Both the position numbers and the translations under genes were made by a program. From contig NZ_JAKRNE010000009.1 of NCBI RefSeq assembly GCF_022347205.1, positions 33,008-97,007 of the forward strand: a stretch of 64,000 bases of DNA, given 5' to 3'. Below, piece by piece: positions 10,990 through 20,088 of the stretch; position 1 is the stretch's first letter, and the number at the start of each line of letters is the position of its first letter. The notes beneath the pieces were generated by a model. The model was not told the origin of the DNA and ran no database searches. It worked only from the letters and a program-made list of their open reading frames with translations. The stretch comes from Corynebacterium sp. ACRPO (GTDB lineage: Bacteria; Actinomycetota; Actinomycetes; Mycobacteriales; Mycobacteriaceae).

Positions 10990-11397
10990 TTAGAGTAAGC
11001 GGAACGACGTTAAACCGGTGGGGCTTGCCGATCCCGTAAATGCATGCTGCTGTTGGCCTATGTAGGCGGAGCCAAAGTACTCGCCATTGGACCGCGCATG
11101 CAGGCTGGTCAATTGCAGTCTGTCCGTGGCATAGGGGCTTGTGCGCCGCCGCACCCACGATCCAATGTGCAGGCGGATGGCATCGGAATAGCGCGCGGAA
11201 TTGAGATGGGCTAGCGGGCGATAACCGGCGGCTACCTCGAGCGCAAAGACTACCCAGCCTTGGATGCGGTGTTGGGCGGCGACTTCCGCGGACGTCGGCA
11301 AGCGGCCATAGCGCACGCGGTGGGGCGCAATGAAGAGTTTGAGGTGCGAGTAGCCGGGGATGGGCTCGTACATGGTGGGGAAGTAATGCTCCTGCAT
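10990..11397 (-). CDS. Rv3235 family protein
   Basis: 135 residues, leftward. The core has the pattern typical of the small actinobacterial Rv3235 family found near secA: WVVFALEVAAGYRPLAHLNSARYSDAIRLHIGSWV, in which a Leu-rich helix and the RPL.QL/L motif are conserved. These proteins have no known biochemical activity; some are discussed as SecA-linked because of synteny. No signal peptide or membrane segment is seen. The start is uncertain: the ATG at 11397 has no clear ribosome site, and an internal ATG at 11373 is possible. Confidence 0.7.
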   Translation of the reverse strand: MQEHYFPTMYEPIPGYSHLKLFIAPHRVRYGRLPTSAEVAAQHRIQGWVVFALEVAAGYRPLAHLNSARYSDAIRLHIGSWVRRRTSPYATDRLQLTSLHARSNGEYFGSAYIGQQQHAFTGSASPTGLTSFRLL

Positions 11398-11549
11398 AAG
11401 GACAGGAGGCGGACGCGTGATAATTGTCTCATGCCCGCCCCAACCCCGCCATTTCTGAGGGTTTCCTGAAAGGGGTGGGCGCGAATGCGCGCGTGGTTCG
11501 CTATACTCTCGGGGAGTTAAATAGAATCGTAACCAAAGGATTTAAGTAC

Positions 11550-11960
11550 ATGCGTGGTCTAATCGTTGACTATGTCGGCGTCCTTGACGGCACCGAAGAA
11601 GACAACCGTCGGTGGAAGGCGCTGCTGGCCGCCGCCAAGGCAAATGGCGCAGCAACCGCCATCCTGTCCAATGACCCAGGCGGACCAGGTGCAGAGCACA
11701 TCCGCGAGTGGGAGTACCGCGGAAACGTCGACGCAGTCGTTCTCTCCGGCGAGGTGGGGGCGGAAAAGCCAGAGGTTGCAGCCTTCCAAGCGGCAGCGGA
11801 TGCCCTTGAGTTGCCGCTCAATGATTGTGTCATGGTTGATGATTCCATTCTCAACGTTCGCGCGGCCGTAGAGGCAGGCATGGTCGGCTTCTTGTACACG
11901 AGCTTCGACCGCGTGTCCGTAGAAATTCAGGCAGTCTTCGATATTGAAGGTGAGTTTTAG
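11550..11960 (+). CDS. HAD-superfamily hydrolase-like protein
   Basis: 136 residues from the ATG at 11550, which has AAAGGA ten bases upstream. The reading frame is open further left, but the upstream residues are not domain-like. Motif I is VDYVGVLDG (nucleophile Asp, but the usual DxDxT/V is altered to DYVGV), a Ser follows in AILSNDPGG, a Lys in GAEKPEVAAF, and the acidic pair in CVMVDDSILNVRAA. It lacks a large cap domain. The second Asp of motif I is missing, so phosphatase activity is uncertain. The stop overlaps the GTG of the next gene (TAGTG), so the two are translationally coupled. A TATACT hexamer at 11502 is a plausible -10. Confidence 0.8.
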   Translation: MRGLIVDYVGVLDGTEEDNRRWKALLAAAKANGAATAILSNDPGGPGAEHIREWEYRGNVDAVVLSGEVGAEKPEVAAFQAAADALELPLNDCVMVDDSILNVRAAVEAGMVGFLYTSFDRVSVEIQAVFDIEGEF

Positions 11961-12475
11961 TGGCTAAAGCCCGCGTTTACATCCCTGCGACCTACGCCAT
12001 GCTGGCGGAGCTGGAAGAAACCGGCTCCCTGTCCGCGCGCTCCGGCTGGGGCTTTATGGTAACCCCTGCGCTGCAGGAGTTCTATACCGAGGGCGATGAA
12101 GAAGAAATTGCCTACTCGGCCTTCCTTGAGGCCTCTATGGCCTCCATGCGCCTTTTGGCCATTGGCGATGAAGAGAAGTTCCCGCACCGCCGCGTGGTTA
12201 TCTCGGTAGACTTGGATGATTCTGTCCTCACCCCGCGCCCGGATATGGGCGAGCCGGTGGTAGAGCTTAAGCCAGCGCAGTTCAGCAAGGACGACCTAGC
12301 GGCCGTCCACGTGGATATTGCGGAGTCCGAGGAAACCACCGCAAAGGCCATCGAGGCCATCGATACCGCGGACCTTGGTGATGAGGATGCGGAGCTGGCC
12401 GTGGGCGATGCACTGGATAAGTTCATGGCCTTTTATCACCCGACCGAGCTGCCGTTCCTCGTAGAACTGCTCTAA
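11960..12475 (+). CDS. DUF6912-type conserved hypothetical protein
   Basis: 171 residues, GTG start sharing a base with the preceding stop. The N-terminus ARVYIPATYAMLAELEETG is the hallmark of a small actinobacterial family (annotated DUF6912 in recent databases, as far as I recall) that usually sits next to the HAD-like gene, as here. It is acidic, with no signal peptide or membrane helix. The conserved pairing with the HAD-like protein suggests joint action, but no activity is known. Confidence 0.7.
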   Translation: MAKARVYIPATYAMLAELEETGSLSARSGWGFMVTPALQEFYTEGDEEEIAYSAFLEASMASMRLLAIGDEEKFPHRRVVISVDLDDSVLTPRPDMGEPVVELKPAQFSKDDLAAVHVDIAESEETTAKAIEAIDTADLGDEDAELAVGDALDKFMAFYHPTELPFLVELL

Positions 12476-12492
12476 TTACTTAAGGAGACAAT

Positions 12493-12741
12493 ATGACTCA
12501 GCGCTTCAAGAACCTCGCTGCGGCCACCGTTACCGCAGGCGCAGCCCTCAGTGCCGCGCCGGCCGCCCTGGCAGATACCACCCCAGCTGCGGATGCGGCT
12601 GCCGACGCCGTGCCCACCACCCCGTGGCTGGCGCTGCTAGAGACTTCGTCCCAGGGCACCTGGGGCCAGATCCTCGATGTATTCTTCGGCATCGTGGATG
12701 GCATTTTGGGTGTTATGGCCGACACCGGCTTCCACCTCTAA
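12493..12741 (+). CDS. Small secreted hypothetical protein
   Basis: 82 residues, ATG with AAGGAGAC six bases upstream. A Sec signal peptide (MTQRFKNLAAATVTAGAALS, cleavage likely after ALA at residue 28) is followed by an Ala/Asp linker and an amphipathic or hydrophobic C-terminal helix (WGQILDVFFGIVDGILGVM). A short mature peptide with a membrane-active C-terminal helix could be a cell-envelope component. Nothing more specific can be said. It converges on rsgA with a 4-base overlap of the stops. Confidence 0.65.
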   Translation: MTQRFKNLAAATVTAGAALSAAPAALADTTPAADAAADAVPTTPWLALLETSSQGTWGQILDVFFGIVDGILGVMADTGFHL

Positions 12742-13763
12742 TTTTCCCACTCCACGTTGGTGCGCAGGGCCTCGAGTAGGCCGCGCACCGCGTCGCGCCG
12801 CCGTGCACTGGCGGTATCAGGGGGAATCAGCGCAGGATCATCGAGGCCGCATTCTGGGTCCGCAGGCGGGCCCATATGCGTACAACCGCGGGGGCAGTCC
12901 TCGATGGCGGCGGCAAGGTCTTCAAAGACGCCAAGCACGTCATCGGCATCCACGTGTGCGAGGCCAAAGGAACGGATGCCTGGGGTATCGATAATCCAGC
13001 CGCCGGTGAATGCATCCTCGGCGGGGAGGGGGAGCGCCACCGATTGGGTGGAAGTATGCCTGCCCTTGCCGACGCCTGATACTTCCCCCGTTTCCCTATC
13101 CGCATCCGGTACCAGCCGGTTGACCAGGGTGGATTTGCCCACGCCGGAATGTCCGATGAGTGCGGTGACGTGGCCGTCGATGTGCTGGCGCACCGCCTCG
13201 AGCCCGTCTTCGACGCCGGCTTCCACCACCGTGACGTCGAGATCGGCGAACTCGGCCGCGAAGGGGGCAGGATCGGTGAGATCGGTCTTGGTCAAGCACA
13301 GGATGGGGTGGATATTGCCCACAAACGCAGCGATGAGGGCGCGCTCGACAAACCCAGAGCGCGGCGGCGGATCGGCCACGGCGGTGACGATCAGCATCTG
13401 GTCCGCATTCGCCACCACGATGCGCTCATAAGGGTCGGTGTCATCGGCCGTGCGCCGGAGGACGGAGGTGCGTTCTTCCAGCTTCACAATGCGCGCTAGG
13501 GTGTCCTTCTTGCCGGAGGTATCGCCCACCACGCCCACGCGGTCGCCCACCTCGATGGCGGTGCGGCCCAGCTCACGGGCGCGCATGGCGGTGACCCGCG
13601 GGCCGTCGTCCAGTGCTACGCCCCAGCGCCCGCGGTCTTTGGTGATGACCATGCCGAACTTGGCATTTTTGTGCTTGGGGCGGTCCTTAGTACGTGGCCG
13701 CGAGCCCTTCCCGGGGCGCACGCGTACGTCGGATTCATCGAAAGAACCGAAACGCCTAGCCAT
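12738..13763 (-). CDS. rsgA: Ribosome small-subunit-dependent GTPase A
   Basis: 341 residues. RsgA is a circularly permuted GTPase that checks 30S maturation. Order seen: basic N-terminus, OB-like domain, G4 (CLTKTD), then G1 [10 protein letters not shown] and G3 [10 protein letters not shown], and a C-terminal zinc knuckle [16 protein letters not shown]. The motif order G4-G1-G3 confirms the permutation. The start overlaps the 3' end of aroA by 8 bases, so the two form one leftward operon. Confidence 0.95.
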   Translation of the reverse strand: MARRFGSFDESDVRVRPGKGSRPRTKDRPKHKNAKFGMVITKDRGRWGVALDDGPRVTAMRARELGRTAIEVGDRVGVVGDTSGKKDTLARIVKLEERTSVLRRTADDTDPYERIVVANADQMLIVTAVADPPPRSGFVERALIAAFVGNIHPILCLTKTDLTDPAPFAAEFADLDVTVVEAGVEDGLEAVRQHIDGHVTALIGHSGVGKSTLVNRLVPDADRETGEVSGVGKGRHTSTQSVALPLPAEDAFTGGWIIDTPGIRSFGLAHVDADDVLGVFEDLAAAIEDCPRGCTHMGPPADPECGLDDPALIPPDTASARRRDAVRGLLEALRTNVEWEN

Positions 13764-15036
13764 TGCTCTCCTGTTGCTCGGGGTCCACCATCGTCTCCCA
13801 CATGCGGTCGAAGCCAGGCAGAGTCTTCGCGGTGGTGGAAATGTCTTCTACCTCTACGCCCGGTACCCGCAGACCGATAATCGCGCCCGCGGTGGCCATG
13901 CGGTGATCCGCGTAGCACGGCCACTCGCCGCCGTGGAGAGGGGCGGGGTCGATGTGCAGGCCGTCGGCAAGCTCGGTGACCTTGCCGCCGAGGGCGTTGA
14001 TATTATGCGCCAGCGCCTTCAAACGGTCGGTCTCGTGCCCGCGCAGGTGCGCAATGCCGGTCAGAGTAGAGGGGGTGTCCGCCAGGGCGCACAACGCCGC
14101 GACGGTGGGGGTGAGCTCGCCAATATCGCCCATATTGCGCTCGATGCCCTGCAGCGCGCCGTCTTTGGAGCCCTTGGCAGTGACAAAGCCCGGCTCTTGG
14201 GTGACCGTGACGCCCATATCCACCAAAATATGGCGGATGGCGTCGCCCGGCTGGGTGGTATTGGCAGGCCAGCGCTTAATGGTTACCCGGCCGCCGGTGA
14301 CGGCAGCGGCGGCAAGGAAGGGCGTGGCATTGGAGAGATCTGGCTCGATTGCCCATTCCCGCCCGGCAATCGGGCCAGGATGCACGGTCCAGGTATTCTC
14401 GCCGGAGTCCACGCGTACGCCGGCTTGGCGCAGCATGCCTACGGTCATCTCCACGTGCGGCATGGAAGGCAGGGGACCGCCCTCGTGGGTGACGGTGATG
14501 CCTTGTGCAAAGCGCGCACCGGCCAGCAGGAGTCCGGAGACGAACTGCGAGGAGCCAGAGGCGTCGATAGTAACCTCGCCGCCTTCCGGCACTCCATGCG
14601 AGCGGACGGTAAAGGGCAGGCTATCGCCGTCCACCTCGACGCCTAGCTGGCGCAGTGCATCCAGGGTGGTGGACATGGGGCGGGCGTAGGCCTGCTCGTC
14701 GCCGTCGACAAGCACGGCGCCGTCCGCCAGGGCCGCAACCGGCGGGATAAAGCGCATGACCGTGCCGGCTAAGCCGCAGTCCACCGTGGCGCCCTTAAGC
14801 GGGCCGGGGGTGACGTGGATATCCTCGCCTTCGTGCTCGAAGCGCACGCCCATAGATTCCAGGGCCTTTTCCATCAGCTGCGAATCGCGGGAGACCAGCG
14901 GCGCGCGCAGGGTAGAGGGGCCATCGGCCAACGCCGCCAGAATGAAAGCGCGGTTGGTAATAGACTTCGATCCCGGCACGTGCTGGGCCCACGCTATGGG
15001 GCCTGCCGCTTGCGGGGCGGACCAAGGTTGAGACAT
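13756..15036 (-). CDS. aroA: 3-phosphoshikimate 1-carboxyvinyltransferase (EPSP synthase)
   Basis: 426 residues from the ATG at 15036, which has GGA seven bases upstream; ATGs at 15045 and 15057 are in frame but have no ribosome site. AroA condenses phosphoenolpyruvate with shikimate-3-phosphate in aromatic amino-acid synthesis. Seen: [16 protein letters not shown] near the N-terminus, the GTVMRF segment, and the C-terminal [13 protein letters not shown]. Upstream it diverges from the YedK-type gene; the longest possible aroA start (15057) would overlap that gene's ATG. Confidence 0.95.
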   Translation of the reverse strand: MSQPWSAPQAAGPIAWAQHVPGSKSITNRAFILAALADGPSTLRAPLVSRDSQLMEKALESMGVRFEHEGEDIHVTPGPLKGATVDCGLAGTVMRFIPPVAALADGAVLVDGDEQAYARPMSTTLDALRQLGVEVDGDSLPFTVRSHGVPEGGEVTIDASGSSQFVSGLLLAGARFAQGITVTHEGGPLPSMPHVEMTVGMLRQAGVRVDSGENTWTVHPGPIAGREWAIEPDLSNATPFLAAAAVTGGRVTIKRWPANTTQPGDAIRHILVDMGVTVTQEPGFVTAKGSKDGALQGIERNMGDIGELTPTVAALCALADTPSTLTGIAHLRGHETDRLKALAHNINALGGKVTELADGLHIDPAPLHGGEWPCYADHRMATAGAIIGLRVPGVEVEDISTTAKTLPGFDRMWETMVDPEQQESNG

Positions 15037-15055
15037 ATCGTCCATAATAGAGGGC

Positions 15056-15703
15056 ATGTGCGGAAGATTCGTTCTTTTTACCGAGTCCCTTCTCGATGAA
15101 GTAGGCGCGCTGCCCGGAGTTACTGAGGTCCACGCCCCACAAGGCACCCCAGGCCCGCGCTACAATATCGCGCCCACCCAGCCGGTGGCGATAGTGCGCG
15201 TGCACGAAAGCCTCGCCCAAGTCGACCCTGCGCGGTGGGCACTGCTGCCGTACTGGAAGAAGGACCTGGACGGCCCGCCGCTGTTTAACGCCCGGGCGGA
15301 GACCGTGGCCAGCAAACCCTCCTTCCGGCATGCCTTTAAGGGGCAGCGCTGCCTTATCCCCATGGACGGCTACTACGAATGGAACCAGGAAGCAGGCGGC
15401 AAGCAGCCCTATTACGTTCGCGCGGAAGAGGGCCTGTTGTGGGCGGCGGGCCTATGGGACACCGGCCTGGACCGCCTGTCCGCCACGATTGTCACCACTG
15501 CGGCGACGGAAGAAATGGAGTGGCTGCACCACCGCCTACCACGCTTCTTGGCGCCCGATGAAATGCGTACCTGGCTGGAGGGTAGCCCCGAGGAAGCCGC
15601 TGAGCTGCTCTTGCCGACGCCCCTGCGCGGCTTCCACACCCATCCCGCCGACAAGGCCGTGGGCAGCGTATCCAACGATTATCCGGAGCTACTCGGCGAG
15701 TAG
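15056..15703 (+). CDS. SOS-response-associated peptidase / HMCES-YedK DNA-protein crosslinker
   Basis: 215 residues beginning MCGRF: after removal of Met1, Cys2 is the residue that forms a thiazolidine crosslink with abasic sites in single-stranded DNA. Other family features: AxETV ([13 protein letters not shown]), [11 protein letters not shown] with the catalytic-pocket Glu, and the His in [11 protein letters not shown]. Length is normal. The start is fixed by the need for Cys2. It shields abasic sites in ssDNA. The 3' end overlaps the convergent ybaK-like gene by 15 bases. Confidence 0.92.
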   Translation: MCGRFVLFTESLLDEVGALPGVTEVHAPQGTPGPRYNIAPTQPVAIVRVHESLAQVDPARWALLPYWKKDLDGPPLFNARAETVASKPSFRHAFKGQRCLIPMDGYYEWNQEAGGKQPYYVRAEEGLLWAAGLWDTGLDRLSATIVTTAATEEMEWLHHRLPRFLAPDEMRTWLEGSPEEAAELLLPTPLRGFHTHPADKAVGSVSNDYPELLGE

Positions 15704-16192
15704 ATCGGCAAAGCTGGCAGAGCACAGCTCTGCGAGATCCTCCGCATTGAGCTCGATATCGAGCCCGCGGCGCCCGCCGGAAATAAAGACAGTATCGAAA
15801 AGGACGGCGGTTTCCTCAATGACCGTGGGCAGCGGGTTTTTCTGGCCCAGCGGGGAAATGCCGCCGGGAATGTATCCGGATGACTTGGATGCGTCATGCG
15901 GATCCGCCATGGCGGCCTTAGAAACGCCGTGGGCGGCCGCGGCCTTCTTGAGGCTCAGGTGGTGGGTGGTAGGGATAACGCAGACTGCCAGCTTGCGCTT
16001 TGGTCCCTTGCCCGCAGTTAAATCGATGACCAGGGTTTTGAGCACGCGATCCGGCTCTACCTCTAGGGCAGCCGCGGCGTGATCACCGAAGTGATCCTTG
16101 CCCGCCTCAAAGGTATACACGTGGTGGTCTACGCCGGCATCTTCCACTACTTTGAGCGCTGGGGTAGCTGCATGCGGGGACTTTTTAGACAT
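15689..16192 (-). CDS. ybaK: Cys-tRNA(Pro) deacylase YbaK
   Basis: 167 residues, ATG start. The YbaK/EbsC fold clears Cys mischarged on tRNA(Pro). Typical segments: [22 protein letters not shown] at the N-terminus, VLKTLVIDL with the catalytic Lys, [15 protein letters not shown] and [16 protein letters not shown] at the C-terminus. It is monocistronic on the minus strand and diverges from sigH across a short gap. Confidence 0.92.
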   Translation of the reverse strand: MSKKSPHAATPALKVVEDAGVDHHVYTFEAGKDHFGDHAAAALEVEPDRVLKTLVIDLTAGKGPKRKLAVCVIPTTHHLSLKKAAAAHGVSKAAMADPHDASKSSGYIPGGISPLGQKNPLPTVIEETAVLFDTVFISGGRRGLDIELNAEDLAELCSASFADLLAE

Positions 16193-16229
16193 GCCTGGGA
16201 TTCTAACGCTACGCGTTAGGATAGAAATT

Positions 16230-16832
16230 GTGGCTAAAGAAACAATCAGCGAAAAGGAGCTGCAGCGCCGCTTCGAAGCGGAAGCGCTGCCCCTGCTAGA
16301 CCAGCTCTACGGCGGTGCCCTGCGCATGACGCGCAACCCGCAAGATGCTGAGGATCTCGTGCAGGAGACCTACCTCAAGGCCTATAAGTCCTTTCATTCC
16401 TTCAAGCAAGGTACAAACCTTAAGGCTTGGCTGTATCGCATCATGACCAATAACTACATCAACTCCTACCGCAAGGCGAAGCGCCGCCCCACGGAGTCCT
16501 CGGCCGATGACTTGAGCGATTTTCAGCTCTATACCACTGCTGGGCACGATTCCACTGGCCTGGAATCCGCCGAGGTATCAGCGCTTAAAGACATGCCGGA
16601 CGCCACCATTTCAGAGGCCATGAATGACTTGCCAGACGACTACCGGATGGTGGTGTACTACGCGGATGTAGAAGGCTTGGCGTATAAGGAAATTGCAGAA
16701 ATCATGGATACTCCGCTGGGTACGGTGATGTCCCGATTGCACCGGGGAAGAAAATTGCTCCGGAAAGCGTTGAAAGACGTGGCACGAGAACAAGGCATTG
16801 GATTAGAACACCCAGACATGGAGGAGAAGTAA
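16230..16832 (+). CDS. sigH: RNA polymerase sigma factor SigH (ECF, thiol/heat stress)
   Basis: 200 residues from a GTG at 16230 with TTAGGA nine bases upstream; the frame is open further left but the upstream residues overlap ybaK and are not conserved. Region 2 is seen in [21 protein letters not shown] and [19 protein letters not shown]; region 4 in [31 protein letters not shown]. SigH directs genes for thioredoxin, mycothiol recycling, Clp and Suf systems under disulfide and heat stress. The next gene is its anti-sigma factor, overlapping by one base, and whcE lies nearby, the same trio as in C. glutamicum. Confidence 0.95.
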   Translation: MAKETISEKELQRRFEAEALPLLDQLYGGALRMTRNPQDAEDLVQETYLKAYKSFHSFKQGTNLKAWLYRIMTNNYINSYRKAKRRPTESSADDLSDFQLYTTAGHDSTGLESAEVSALKDMPDATISEAMNDLPDDYRMVVYYADVEGLAYKEIAEIMDTPLGTVMSRLHRGRKLLRKALKDVAREQGIGLEHPDMEEK

Positions 16833-17104
16833 TGGACCGCGCAACGGAACACAACTGTGGTGCGTGTAGCTCCCCAGAGGTACACGCCCTCCTGTGCGAG
16901 CTTCTCGATGAATCCACCACCTATGCCCGCGCACTCGCTATCCGCGAGCACATCGCCCAGTGCGATTTCTGCCAACAGCGCCTCGAGAGCGAGGAGATTA
17001 TCCGCTCCCTGGTGCGCAACTGCTGTAACGGCCAGGCCAAGGCGCCGCAGGCGCTGCGCCGCCGCATTTCGGTAGAGATTACCCGCATCGACACGGCGTG
17101 GTAG
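16832..17104 (+). CDS. rshA: Mycothiol-system anti-sigma factor RshA
   Basis: 90 residues, ATG overlapping the sigH stop (TAATG). It holds the redox zinc motif H40-x3-C44-x2-C47 of ZAS anti-sigma factors, plus N-terminal C9 and C12 and a CC pair near residue 69. Under reducing conditions it binds SigH; disulfide stress releases the zinc and the sigma factor. Translational coupling keeps it stoichiometric with SigH. Confidence 0.93.
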   Translation: MDRATEHNCGACSSPEVHALLCELLDESTTYARALAIREHIAQCDFCQQRLESEEIIRSLVRNCCNGQAKAPQALRRRISVEITRIDTAW

Positions 17105-17164
17105 GCACTGTTGCTCACCCGCTGTGGTGGGGTCTGGTTTCATGATCTTCCAACTCTTTGCTTG

Positions 17165-17252
17165 GGTCCATACTGATCGGGCCGAATTGAGGGCGGAAGG
17201 GCCGAATTGAGACCCTAATGCGTTCAATTCGGTCCGATCACATTGGACTTAA
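17165..17252. repeat. 88-bp palindromic element, copy A
   Basis: Begins GGTCCATACTGATCGGGC and ends ATTGGACTTAA. The terminal 25 bases on each side are imperfect inverted repeats, and the unit GGGCCGAATTGAG occurs twice in direct orientation in the left half while its inverse occurs once on the right. Copy B of the same length lies at 54126-54213. It sits between the convergent rshA and bL37 genes. There is no coding capacity. Confidence 0.85.
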
Positions 17253-17311
17253 GGCACGGAGAGGTCAAGCGGGGAGCTAGGAGACGACATCGATGTGCGT
17301 CTGACATAGCA

Positions 17312-17355
17312 AAAGCCCGGTTCTACGGTCGAAGTGACCGAGGGAACCGGGCTTT
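17312..17355 (-). terminator. Terminator of the bL37 gene
   Basis: AAAGCCCGGTTC and GAACCGGGCTTT form a 12-bp perfect stem with a loop of about 20 bases. Read leftwards it ends in TTTT, 16 bases beyond the bL37 stop. Confidence 0.85.
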
Positions 17356-17370
17356 GAGTAATGCTGTGCG

Positions 17371-17445
17371 TTATGCGCCAGGACGCTTGCCGTGATTAGC
17401 GGACTTCTTGCGGCGATCCTTGCGCTTGCGACCACGCTTGCTCAT
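17371..17445 (-). CDS. 50S ribosomal protein bL37 (AURKAIP1/COX24-domain protein)
   Basis: A 24-residue very basic protein: starts MSKRGRKRKDRRKKS and ends NHGKRPGA. The ending NHGKRP and the size match the actinobacterial bL37 found in mycobacterial ribosome structures. It is easily missed because of its size. Upstream read leftwards is GAAGGAGTGCGCA ahead of ATG, a strong ribosome site. A strong terminator follows. Confidence 0.9.
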   Translation of the reverse strand: MSKRGRKRKDRRKKSANHGKRPGA

Positions 17446-17528
17446 TGCGCACTCCTTCGTTGAGGGTATCTGAACTTTATTCAACTGTAGCGGCTAAGGG
17501 CGCCGAAACGAAAATTGGGGGCTGCTTA

Positions 17529-17789
17529 TTAAGCGGAAACGCGAGCGCGGCCACGGCCGCGGTTGCGACGACGCTTGAGAGCGCGGCGCTCCTCTTCAGA
17601 CAGGCCGCCCCAGACGCCGGCGTCCAAGCCGGATTCCAGTGCCCACTTCAGGCAGGAAGAGGCAACAGGGCAGCGGTTGCAGACCAGCTTGGCCTTAGCG
17701 ATTTGGGTAAGTGCGGGACCAGAATTGCCTACTGGGAAGAACAGCTCGGGGTCTTCGTCGCGGCAAACAGCTTCGTGGCGCCAATCCAT
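17529..17789 (-). CDS. whcE: WhiB-family iron-sulfur regulator WhcE (WhiB1-like)
   Basis: 86 residues. Four conserved cysteines bind a [4Fe-4S] cluster: C9, then C37-x2-C40-x5-C46. The WhiB turn GVWGGLS follows (about 58-64), and the C-terminus is an Arg-rich DNA-binding tail (RRRNRGRGRARVSA). Its position beside sigH-rshA identifies it with C. glutamicum whcE, a redox-responsive partner of the SigH response. The ribosome site is GGAGATATC. A long upstream region (to about 18.0 kb) is available for control; AAGGAAAC...GTGAAC near 17960-17990 only loosely resembles a SigH promoter. Confidence 0.92.
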   Translation of the reverse strand: MDWRHEAVCRDEDPELFFPVGNSGPALTQIAKAKLVCNRCPVASSCLKWALESGLDAGVWGGLSEEERRALKRRRNRGRGRARVSA

Positions 17790-18286
17790 GATTGATATCT
17801 CCTAACAAAAATTCGACAGCAGTAAGCACAAGCGCTTTTCACGAAAATGAAAAGCAACCAATGCCAGGGTGGGTGGTTGTGTGAACTGGTCTGCGTGCAG
17901 TGGGGCCCGGTCTCGAGGTCGGGCCAGCGTCGCCGCCGCCAATGGTTCACATTGTGGTTGCTTGAAGTTTCCTTCAAGTTAAGAAGAGGTTTACGTCCTC
18001 TTTCTTTTTGCTACCCCAGAATCATGACATGTTTACTCAGACTCCGCTAGGGGTAGAGGTAAAATTGTGTCCAACCTCACTTGAATGAAACTGGTGTGGG
18101 GGTCATTTGAGTCCATGATCGAGTTGAAAGAAGCCTGTGAGAAACGCGCTGAACTGGCGTATTGTCCAAAAATCATTGAGTGCGGTGACTGAAGAGGCGT
18201 CAAATCTACCCAGCTAACCTCTGCCCCCGCGAAACCTGAGTGGCGCACAAGGAAATGGCCTTGACCGGTGGGTAGACTGTGGCTTT
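17790..18286. other. Divergent intergenic region (497 bp)
   Basis: It contains the 5' region of whcE on the left and of the membrane protein on the right. A TAGACT hexamer ends nine bases before the rightward GTG, consistent with a leaderless transcript. A 25-codon frame (18115-18192, beginning ATGATCGAG) is present but has no ribosome site or recognisable product. No tRNA-like fold was found by eye. Confidence 0.5.
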
Positions 18287-18775
18287 GTGTCTAAGCAGAA
18301 GAAAAAGCAGGTAAACAAAAAGCAAAGTGCGGCCTCGGTGCAGCCGGCGCGTGAGACGAAGGCCCAGCGGGGTGCGCCACAGCCGGTACTCGTGGCCGCA
18401 GCGCTCGCCGTGGTTCAGTCCATCGCCGTCATCTGCTTCGGTATCTTCCTGATTGTGCGCGAGGCGACCGGCGCAGAAAATGAATCCATGGTGTCGGACT
18501 CGGGCTCCGGAAGCTTTGTAGGGCTGGGCACCGCGCTATTTATCTTTATTGTTTTTGGCTTTGTCATCGTCGGTGCTTGGGCCATGGTCAAGGGAAAGCG
18601 CTGGGGTAGGGGAGCCATTATCCTGGTCGAGCTCATCTTGGCAGCGAGCTCCTTCCAGATGTTTAGCGGCGGATCGCCGCTACTTGGTGCGGTCACTTTG
18701 GTGAGCGCCGCAGTAGTCATCTTCCTGCTGATGTTCGTCCGCGCTTCCACGGAGTGGGCGGCAGCTAACTTCTAA
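18287..18775 (+). CDS. Conserved membrane protein, four predicted helices
   Basis: 162 residues, GTG start. A Lys/Gln-rich cytoplasmic N-terminus (SKQKKKQVNKKQS) precedes four hydrophobic segments at about 35-60, 80-102, 109-128 and 134-153. The position matches the conserved membrane protein next to whcE in other corynebacteria, but no domain with known activity is recognised. The likely -10 lies so near the GTG that the mRNA may be leaderless. Confidence 0.75.
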   Translation: MSKQKKKQVNKKQSAASVQPARETKAQRGAPQPVLVAAALAVVQSIAVICFGIFLIVREATGAENESMVSDSGSGSFVGLGTALFIFIVFGFVIVGAWAMVKGKRWGRGAIILVELILAASSFQMFSGGSPLLGAVTLVSAAVVIFLLMFVRASTEWAAANF

Positions 18776-18793
18776 ATTCGCTGCCACGCGCAC

Positions 18794-18833
18794 AAGGGCC
18801 GCGCCCCAGGATAACCGGAAGGCGCGGCCCTTT
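18794..18833. terminator. Bidirectional terminator
   Basis: AAGGGCCGCGCC pairs with GGCGCGGCCCTTT between the convergent membrane-protein and Rv3212-like genes. The A-rich and T-rich ends serve both directions. Confidence 0.8.
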
Positions 18834-18849
18834 GCGTGTTGCAGGGGGA

Positions 18850-20088
18850 TTAATCGGCGCTTAGGCCCACGACCTGATCGCCGCGGGTTTCCACGATGGT
18901 GTCGCCCGCCAAGGTGAGGTAGACGGGACCGCGGTAGCCGCCGCGATCAACCGGGATGGTTCGCAGAGTTTTGCCGGTGGACCAATCCATGACAGCAATG
19001 CCTGTTTGAGTAGGGACCACCATGTGCTCGTCGACGGCGATGGGGGTGCCGATGGCATCGTCTACCACGTGATCCACTGCGAGGTCGCTCGGCTTGAAGA
19101 GGTAGAGGCGGGAGCCATCAAACCAGGTCATATGGTGTGGCAGGTCCGCGGTTGCCGGGGCGAATGGGGAAGCACCGGCGTCAATATCTGGAGAGGGCTC
19201 TGCCGAAGTAGAGTCCAGCTTTTCGCCCTTATTGTCATAGGACTCGATCGTGGGATTCGGGCCTGGGCGGTAGACGGCGGCGGCCTTTTGCCCCACAGCG
19301 ACAAGCCGGGCGCCGTCGGTGGCTATGTCCACATCGGCGGCGATATCGGGCTCACGGGAATCATCAGGGGTGGTGTCCTGGAAGCGCAACCAGGTGGTGC
19401 CCGGCTTATCGGGGCAGGACTCGGTCAGTGCCAAATTCTCGGTACGGGTAAGGGCGGAGCTAATGGTGCAGTCTTCATGCGGTTGCTTGTCCGGCTCCTG
19501 TTTAGCCTCCACATCACCGTATTCCACGGTGCGCACCATATCGGAGCGCCACAGATCGATGCGGTCGGTAGAGACCGTTCCTACCCGGTCATTGGAGGAA
19601 ACGGGTACTACCTCTTCCGAGCTGACGGCGCTGCGGGTGCTGTCATACTCGCCAGTCGCGGCATCAATCGCCACGGTATCCCCGCAGCCCACGCCGGTTT
19701 TATACGACGCTACGATTTTGCCCCACGCTGTAGACAGCGAGCAGAGATCGGCATCCGTGCGCTCATAAGTCCACGCCTCGGAGCCGTCCGGATTGGTGGC
19801 GGTGAGCGTGTGATCGGCGTGCGTGATGGTCAGGCCGTGTGCCGAAACCGCCCGGTATTGGCCGGGTACTGGTTCGTTGGGGAGGCTGAAGGACTCGTGG
19901 AGTGCCTCGGGGACGTCGGCAAGCGCGGGTGCATCCTTATCCCCAGGAACGGCCGCTTGGCTAAGATGCGCTTGATTGATATTGGCGGTAATAGCCGCCC
20001 CACCGACCGCGATGGCGCAGACCACGGCGATAATGCCGGTAGCCTTCCAATCGGCGGGCGTCGAGCGCAAAATGGGAGCTTTAGTCAT
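18850..20088 (-). CDS. Rv3212 family membrane-anchored protein
   Basis: 412 residues. One N-terminal membrane helix (about 17-35, GIIAVVCAIAVGGAAITANI) anchors a large extracytoplasmic domain rich in short beta strands with repeated T.(D)..D..TG. patterns, suggesting a PQQ-like beta-propeller (for example TVAIDAATGEYD, VVGL at the end). Gene order (rhlE upstream) matches M. tuberculosis Rv3212-Rv3211. The start overlaps the rhlE stop by 4 bases, so the two are coupled. The function is unknown; a scaffold or envelope sensor role is guesswork. Confidence 0.75.
   Translation of the reverse strand: MTKAPILRSTPADWKATGIIAVVCAIAVGGAAITANINQAHLSQAAVPGDKDAPALADVPEALHESFSLPNEPVPGQYRAVSAHGLTITHADHTLTATNPDGSEAWTYERTDADLCSLSTAWGKIVASYKTGVGCGDTVAIDAATGEYDSTRSAVSSEEVVPVSSNDRVGTVSTDRIDLWRSDMVRTVEYGDVEAKQEPDKQPHEDCTISSALTRTENLALTESCPDKPGTTWLRFQDTTPDDSREPDIAADVDIATDGARLVAVGQKAAAVYRPGPNPTIESYDNKGEKLDSTSAEPSPDIDAGASPFAPATADLPHHMTWFDGSRLYLFKPSDLAVDHVVDDAIGTPIAVDEHMVVPTQTGIAVMDWSTGKTLRTIPVDRGGYRGPVYLTLAGDTIVETRGDQVVGLSAD

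Noticed and set aside
13066..13074. The TTGCCGACG repeats as conserved protein motifs
   Set aside because: The copies fall in different frames and strands and in intergenic DNA, so a shared peptide cannot explain them.
15001..15147. N-terminal extension of aroA to 15147
   Set aside because: The extra residues overlap the YedK-type gene in antisense, are not EPSP-synthase-like and have no ribosome site.
17960..17990. SigH-dependent promoter for whcE
   Set aside because: GGAA and GT..AA elements are present but the -10 does not match the expected GTT; too weak to list as a site.
18115..18192. A 25-codon frame (ATGATCGAG...) between whcE and the membrane protein
   Set aside because: No ribosome site, no recognised product; likely chance within a regulatory region.
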